This document shows, piece after piece, positions 29,461 through 33,154 of a stretch of DNA of 33,154 nucleotides (the first letter of the stretch is position 1; each line of letters starts with the position of its first letter). Under the pieces are notes generated by a model. That model searched no databases and had not been told where the DNA came from. It saw only the letters and a list, made by a program, of their open reading frames with translations. The position numbers were made by a program, and so were the translations under genes. Location of the stretch: NCBI GenBank assembly GCA_934096295.1, contig CAKOLL010000013.1, forward strand, positions 1 through 33,154, given 5' to 3'. Origin of the DNA: an uncultured Bacilli bacterium. Lineage in GTDB: Bacteria > Bacillota_I > Bacilli_A > RF39 > UBA660.

Positions 29461-30387
29461 TTATACACTTATTTTTTCAATATTTATATTTTGATAATAA
29501 TGTTTTAATATTTCTTCATAATTCTTACCTTCGTTTGCTAATGTGTTAGCTCCGTATTGACTCATTCCTACGCCATGACCATAGCCCTTAGTGGTTATTT
29601 TAACACTATCGCTAATACTTATTTCAAAGTCTGTTGATTTTAGATTAAATAACGTTCTTATATTTGTTCCTTTAAATTCTTTGTTATTAATTATTATAGT
29701 GTTAATCCTTCCTGATGTTGAGGGGTTTATTTTATTAATAGTTATGGCGTTACAATCAATATTTAGTTTACTACAGAATTCTTCTTTATTAATTGTTATA
29801 GTACTTGAATCATTTGGTTCTGGGGAATCAACACTTTTTAAATAATCTTTGTTAGAGCCAAAAACATAGCTTGAATCTTCTGTTTTTCCATTTGATTTAG
29901 CAAAATACATGCTTAGTATGACATCTCCGTTATAAGTCATTATTAAACCTTTTGTATTTTCAACACATTTTTTTATTTTATTATAGTAGTAGTCATAATT
30001 TTCTTTCCATAGCTCTTGCATTTTTTCTTTTGTAATATATATCTGGTTTGTTTTATCTGTTACTAAGTCATATGTTCCATTACTACTTTTCATCTTATAC
30101 ATAGCATAGGTCCTTGATGCTACCGCTTGGGCTTTTAGGGCTTCATTGTTAAAAGATGCAGGCATTTCTCCAGCTACTACACCAATAATATATTCTTCTA
30201 AATCTATGTTTGTAATGTTTCCAGTGGTAGTGTCTTTTAAAGCTAATTTTATTTCTTCATCTGGTTTTTGTGAAACATCTGTTGGTTTATTTAATTCATT
30301 ATTAAAAAAAGCAGTATCTTTTTTTGAACTGCTTATTGCTACGAACGACAAAATTACTACCAATAATAATAGTATTTTATTTTTCAT
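29461..30387 (-). CDS. spoIID: Stage II sporulation protein D, peptidoglycan hydrolase (lytic transglycosylase)
   Basis: 308 residues. Signal anchor at 3-20. The SpoIID/LytB domain follows (DLEEYIIGVVAGEMPASFN, with the catalytic Glu in GEMP; EALKAQAVASRTYAMYK; a TKGYGHGVGMSQYGANTLA end motif). SpoIID cleaves glycan strands in the septum, in the SpoIID-M-P engulfment machine. GGAGAATAT before ATG. The order spoIID-spoIIQ-spoIIID is the standard Bacilli arrangement. Confidence 0.96.
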   Translation of the reverse strand: MKNKILLLLVVILSFVAISSSKKDTAFFNNELNKPTDVSQKPDEEIKLALKDTTTGNITNIDLEEYIIGVVAGEMPASFNNEALKAQAVASRTYAMYKMKSSNGTYDLVTDKTNQIYITKEKMQELWKENYDYYYNKIKKCVENTKGLIMTYNGDVILSMYFAKSNGKTEDSSYVFGSNKDYLKSVDSPEPNDSSTITINKEEFCSKLNIDCNAITINKINPSTSGRINTIIINNKEFKGTNIRTLFNLKSTDFEISISDSVKITTKGYGHGVGMSQYGANTLANEGKNYEEILKHYYQNINIEKISV

Positions 30388-30407
30388 ATATTCTCCATTA
30401 AATTATA

Positions 30408-30593
30408 TTATATGTTTAAAAAATCTAGTACAAAATTTGTTAATAAGTAACCAAATGAAAAACTTAAAACCATTACAAGGACCTTTGCTTCAATTACTTT
30501 TCCGGATTTTATTATGCCATTAAAGTTTACTCCGGATAATCCGAAGGCACTTACAAAAGTAAAAAAGATATATAGTAATAATTTAACTAGCAT
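30408..30593 (-). CDS. DUF1146 (YwzB-like) small membrane protein
   Basis: 61 residues with two membrane segments (LLLYIFFTFVSAFGLSGV and VLVMVLSFSFGYLLTNFV) and a short polar turn (NGIIKSGKVIEAK). The size, 'lsi-lGYlltnFvl' end and position before spoIID match DUF1146/YwzB, which in Bacilli lies between ATP-synthase or rpiB-type genes and spoIID. Function unknown. It overlaps the end of rpiB by 11 bases. Confidence 0.8.
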   Translation of the reverse strand: MLVKLLLYIFFTFVSAFGLSGVNFNGIIKSGKVIEAKVLVMVLSFSFGYLLTNFVLDFLNI

Positions 30594-31041
30594 AGTTTTC
30601 TCTTTCTATTTGATTTATTTTTTCAATTCGTCTTAAATGTCTTTCTTCACTTGGCTCTTTTGTCATAATGAAATTATCTATAATATTGTGGATTTCTTCT
30701 GTTTTTATATTTGCACTAAAAGCTATTACATTTGCACCATTATGATTTTTAGCTGTAAATGCATCATTGCTATCCACTACACGAGCACAACGAATGCCAC
30801 AAATTTTGTTGGCAGCGATAGACATTCCTATTCCCGAACCACATACCAAAATTCCTAGTGAATGTTCCTGCAATACTTTTTCACAAACCCATTTAGCAAA
30901 GTCTGGATAATCATCTTGATCATTGTTTTGAATGTCGGGTGTTTCTACCTCATAACCATATTCATTTAAATAATTTATGATATCATCTCTACATTTCAAC
31001 CCTTGGTGGTCATAGCCCAAAAATATTTTTATAGTAATCAT
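30583..31041 (-). CDS. rpiB: Ribose-5-phosphate isomerase B
   Basis: 152 residues. FLGYDHQGLKCRDDIINYL at the phosphate-binding start, CGSGIGMSIAANKICGIRCA (the catalytic Cys loop), ANVIAFSA, and SEERHLRRIEKI, all RpiB/LacAB signatures. It interconverts ribose-5-P and ribulose-5-P in the pentose phosphate pathway. The annotated ATG at 31041 directly abuts GGGAG (no spacer), so true initiation may be at a non-ATG codon a few bases on (ATT or ATA, giving the usual KIFLGYDH-like start). Confidence 0.93.
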   Translation of the reverse strand: MITIKIFLGYDHQGLKCRDDIINYLNEYGYEVETPDIQNNDQDDYPDFAKWVCEKVLQEHSLGILVCGSGIGMSIAANKICGIRCARVVDSNDAFTAKNHNGANVIAFSANIKTEEIHNIIDNFIMTKEPSEERHLRRIEKINQIERENYAS

Positions 31042-31132
31042 CTCCCTATATTTATTATACTAAAGTTTATGTTTCATGTCTATTATTCATAATTATGATT
31101 GACACTTGTAAGCAAAAGAAAAGAACAAACTA

Positions 31133-31345
31133 CTAATTTTGTTCTTTGTCTAAACCAAATTTTTTATTGAATTTTTCAATATTTCCAGTTTTCTTAGCTT
31201 TTCCTTGAGTACCTGTATAGAATGGATGACATTCACTACAAATTTCAACATCTATTTTTTCTTTAGTTGATTTTGTTTGAAATGTTGCTCCACATGCACA
31301 AGTAACTGTAGCATCTTTTAATTCTGGATGGATATTTGCTTTCAT
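31133..31345 (-). CDS. rpmE: 50S ribosomal protein L31, zinc form
   Basis: 70 residues. KANIHPELKDATVTCACGAT, VEICSECHPFYTGTQGK and the IEKFNKKFGL end are L31; the C-x-C and C-x-x-C pairs show the zinc-binding (C+) type. Start ATG 31345 follows GGAAGGAGAGAAT. A small hairpin in the leader (ATGCCAT-GAAT-ATGGTAT, 31362-31379) precedes the ribosome binding site and could serve as the L31 autoregulatory leader known in other bacteria. Confidence 0.97.
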   Translation of the reverse strand: MKANIHPELKDATVTCACGATFQTKSTKEKIDVEICSECHPFYTGTQGKAKKTGNIEKFNKKFGLDKEQN

Positions 31346-31361
31346 ATTCTCTCCTTCCGCC

Positions 31362-31379
31362 ATACCATATTCATGGCAT
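31362..31379 (-). promoter_or_regulatory. Leader hairpin of rpmE, possible autoregulatory site
   Basis: A 7-bp stem with one G-U and a GAAT loop, directly upstream of the ribosome binding site in the 5' UTR. Confidence 0.4.
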
Positions 31380-31399
31380 AGTAATTCGTTTTCTTACCT

Positions 31400-31427
31400 A
31401 TTATAACATATTTTATGTTTTTGGCAA
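31400..31427 (-). promoter_or_regulatory. rpmE promoter
   Basis: TTGCCA and TATAAT on the minus strand, 16 bases apart, about 20 bases before the leader hairpin. Confidence 0.7.
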
Positions 31428-31552
31428 GGGTGTTTTGCATTTTCATTAAATAAAATTGTAAGTTACCGCTTTTATTGATGTGGGAACTTAGTTCTTAAAA
31501 CTTATTATTTTGAGCAGTTTTAAGTTTGAATTACATTCCAATAATCTTATAT

Positions 31553-33063
31553 ACGGACAGTTTTTAAAATACAAAAAAAATAGATATAACATCCATGCCA
31601 TATCTATTGTGTCTTAAAACTTGTATAAGCAACCATTCTTTGATATTATAATATCAACAAAAAAATAAAAAGGTGGTTGTTTATGTCTAAATTATATAAT
31701 ACTCAAGAAGATTTTGCAATTGGTTTTAATAAATTTATCAAAAATATTTTTCCAAACATAAGAAAAACACAGCTTAACATTCTACCTTATATTATTTTTG
31801 ACATGACTAAAGCTGGATCTTCAGTTACATCTGACATTGCTAAAGAGCTTGAAGGTAAATTTGATTTTGTTCAACACGATTCAAATGTTAAAAGAATTCG
31901 TAGATTTTTTAATAATTAACTTTTCGATGGTGAACTTTTTTATGATTTAATAATTAAATGAGTCATTTACAGTTATAAGAAAAAGCACAAAGACTTAAAG
32001 GTTTCATATTGTTGTTGATCACATGTTTTCTCATGATAATTACACTACCCTTATGATGTCTATGAGAGTAGGAAAACAAGATATCCCTATTTGGTTCAAA
32101 TCTTTTAAAGGTAAAAAAATAAGTGATGCATTTGAAGAAGAATTAATAATTGAAGGTATCAACTACATCATTGAGTTATTTAAACATACAAATTATAAGT
32201 TAACATTTCTTGCCGATAGATGGTTTAATTCTGTTAATCCTATGAAAACCATTAAAAATGCTGGACATATTTTCTGTTTTAGATTAAAGAAAAACATTAA
32301 ATGTTTTGTCTATGATAAAAAGGAAGGCCATAAAATTTGGAAATGGTTGGATGAACTTTCAAATTATGAGCATCATTCAATTTTATATGACGATATATTA
32401 CTTACTGATGCTAAATTCAAATGTAATATTGTATGCAGTAAAAGAAAAGGCACAGATGACCCTTGGATATTAGCAACTAATGGTAACTATAGACAAACAA
32501 TTATTGATTACGGTTATCGTTTCGGGGGTATTGAAACAATTTTTAAAAACCAAAAGTCAAATGGATTTTATATAGAAAATATTGTTAATGCCGCGGAAAA
32601 GGCTTATCAAACCATGTACGCTTTAGTTTGTACAGCAATTTTATTTCTCACTATTCTAGGTACTGAATATTCAAAAAATAGTAAATGCTATAGAAAAGTA
32701 AAAATTGAAACACATAAAAATTACAAAAACAAAGGTAGAATTGGAATAATGTCTTTATTTAATACTGGCTTAACTCTATTTCATCGAGCCATAAATTCAA
32801 CAAAATATATCAGATTACCAATAAAATTTATTTTATATGACATGTAAATAAAAATTTTTCATTTTACGATTACAAAAAATTTTTTTGCATGCAATAATTT
32901 CTATATTTTTTATAACTGATGAGTGAAAATGTAGTTTTTGTAACATTTTTATATGATATTAGCGTCTTTATAACTCAAAAAAAGAGGTAAATCGTTCACC
33001 ACTGGCCGAACTTTTTACCTCATTTTGTCCAGGTTTCATCGGGGTTTATTCAAAACTGTCCGT
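31553..33063 (+). mobile_element. Decayed IS copy C (DDE, IS4-like), 1.5 kb
   Basis: Left inverted repeat ACGGACAGTTTT (31553-31564) and right AAAACTGTCCGT (33052-33063) enclose a broken transposase, with a hairpin (GAGGTAAA/TTTTACCTC) just before the right end. The 12-bp ends match those of copies A and B. I see no clear target duplication at the outer flanks. Confidence 0.8.
31683..32847 (+). pseudogene. IS4-like DDE transposase, broken
   Basis: ATG 31683 follows AGGTGG. The frame reads MSKLYNTQEDFAIGFNKFI..., stops at a TAA (31917-31919), continues in frame as LFDGELFYDLIIK with a second stop, then shifts frame near 32000 into RFHIVVDHMFSHDNY and stays open to 32847. Visible motifs: VVDHMFSH (first Asp), FLADRWF (second), and YGYRFGGIETIFKNQK, the Y-R-E-K signature of IS4-type enzymes. 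At least three lesions, so inactive. Confidence 0.85.
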
Positions 33064-33086
33064 CAATCAGTTTATTACACTTAGCT

Positions 33087-33154
33087 ACGGACAGTTTTTA
33101 TAAATTAAAAATTTGATATAACTCTCATGTTATACCAAATCCTCTTAAAAACTC
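33087..33154 (+). mobile_element. Left end of another IS copy (D), cut by the window edge
   Basis: ACGGACAGTTTTTATAAATT and the next 45 bases match copy B from 4015 on almost base for base. It begins exactly 23 bases after copy C ends. Confidence 0.75.

Noticed and set aside
1..33154. Reverse transcriptase gene for the proposed diversification
   Set aside because: No ORF in the window has the YxDD-type motif or the size; it must be elsewhere if it exists.
1..33154. CRISPR array, tRNA and rRNA genes
   Set aside because: No regularly spaced repeats, no cloverleaf or conserved TTC-arm sequences, no rRNA stretches seen.

Overview
The window is very AT-rich Bacillota DNA, most likely from a gut-type, spore-forming member of the Bacilli (Erysipelotrichales/RF39-like). 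The evidence is the cluster rpmE - rpiB - DUF1146 - spoIID - spoIIQ - spoIIID - actin-like relic - cold-shock gene - hpf - secA (31345 down to 23646, all on the minus strand), the GGAGG-type ribosome binding sites and the codon bias. I see no tRNA, rRNA or CRISPR array.

Layout. 1-273 is the tail of an Rpn/PD-(D/E)XK-type gene, followed by a promoter with an operator-like palindrome and a hairpin-rich non-coding stretch (387-643). 726-3544 carries a membrane-anchored serpin-like protein and an ABC-F ATPase. 3910-4438 holds tandem insertion-sequence remnants. 4443-6401 is a large surface protein with a hypervariable, unusually GC-rich C-terminus. 6636-16246 is an accessory stretch on the minus strand apart from one XRE regulator: a tandem-SGNH O-acyltransferase, a broken collagen-like gene, a broken VOC gene, a WYL regulator, an NrtR-like Nudix regulator with a HAD partner sharing a palindromic operator, a Nudix hydrolase, a small CPBP-like protein and an MqsR-type toxin with a zinc-finger/HTH/Panacea antitoxin. 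Several genes here are decaying.

16470-23689 is an integrated element inserted into the 3' end of secA. A 7-bp core is repeated at both ends. The element supplies a new SecA C-terminus, and the displaced native 3' end plus its terminator lie at 16381-16476. Inside are two tyrosine recombinases (one at each end), an excisionase, a MazF/PemK toxin operon, a highly structured non-coding RNA, a sigma-70-like factor, a second variable surface protein, and ParA and XRE remnants. GTGGACA repeats at both ends look like integrase arm sites. 23646-31345 is the conserved housekeeping/sporulation block. 31553-33063 is a decayed DDE-type IS copy, followed by the left end of another copy.

Most interesting points: two paralogous surface proteins whose C-terminal lectin-like segments differ mainly at first and second codon positions inside a GC-rich island, the pattern left by a diversity-generating retroelement acting in trans (no reverse transcriptase is in this window); three candidate structured RNAs (416-650, 13560-13659, 19140-19480); a Panacea-type toxin-antitoxin pair; and an NrtR-like regulator with twin operators. 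All functional calls are by eye from sequence; no database search was run.
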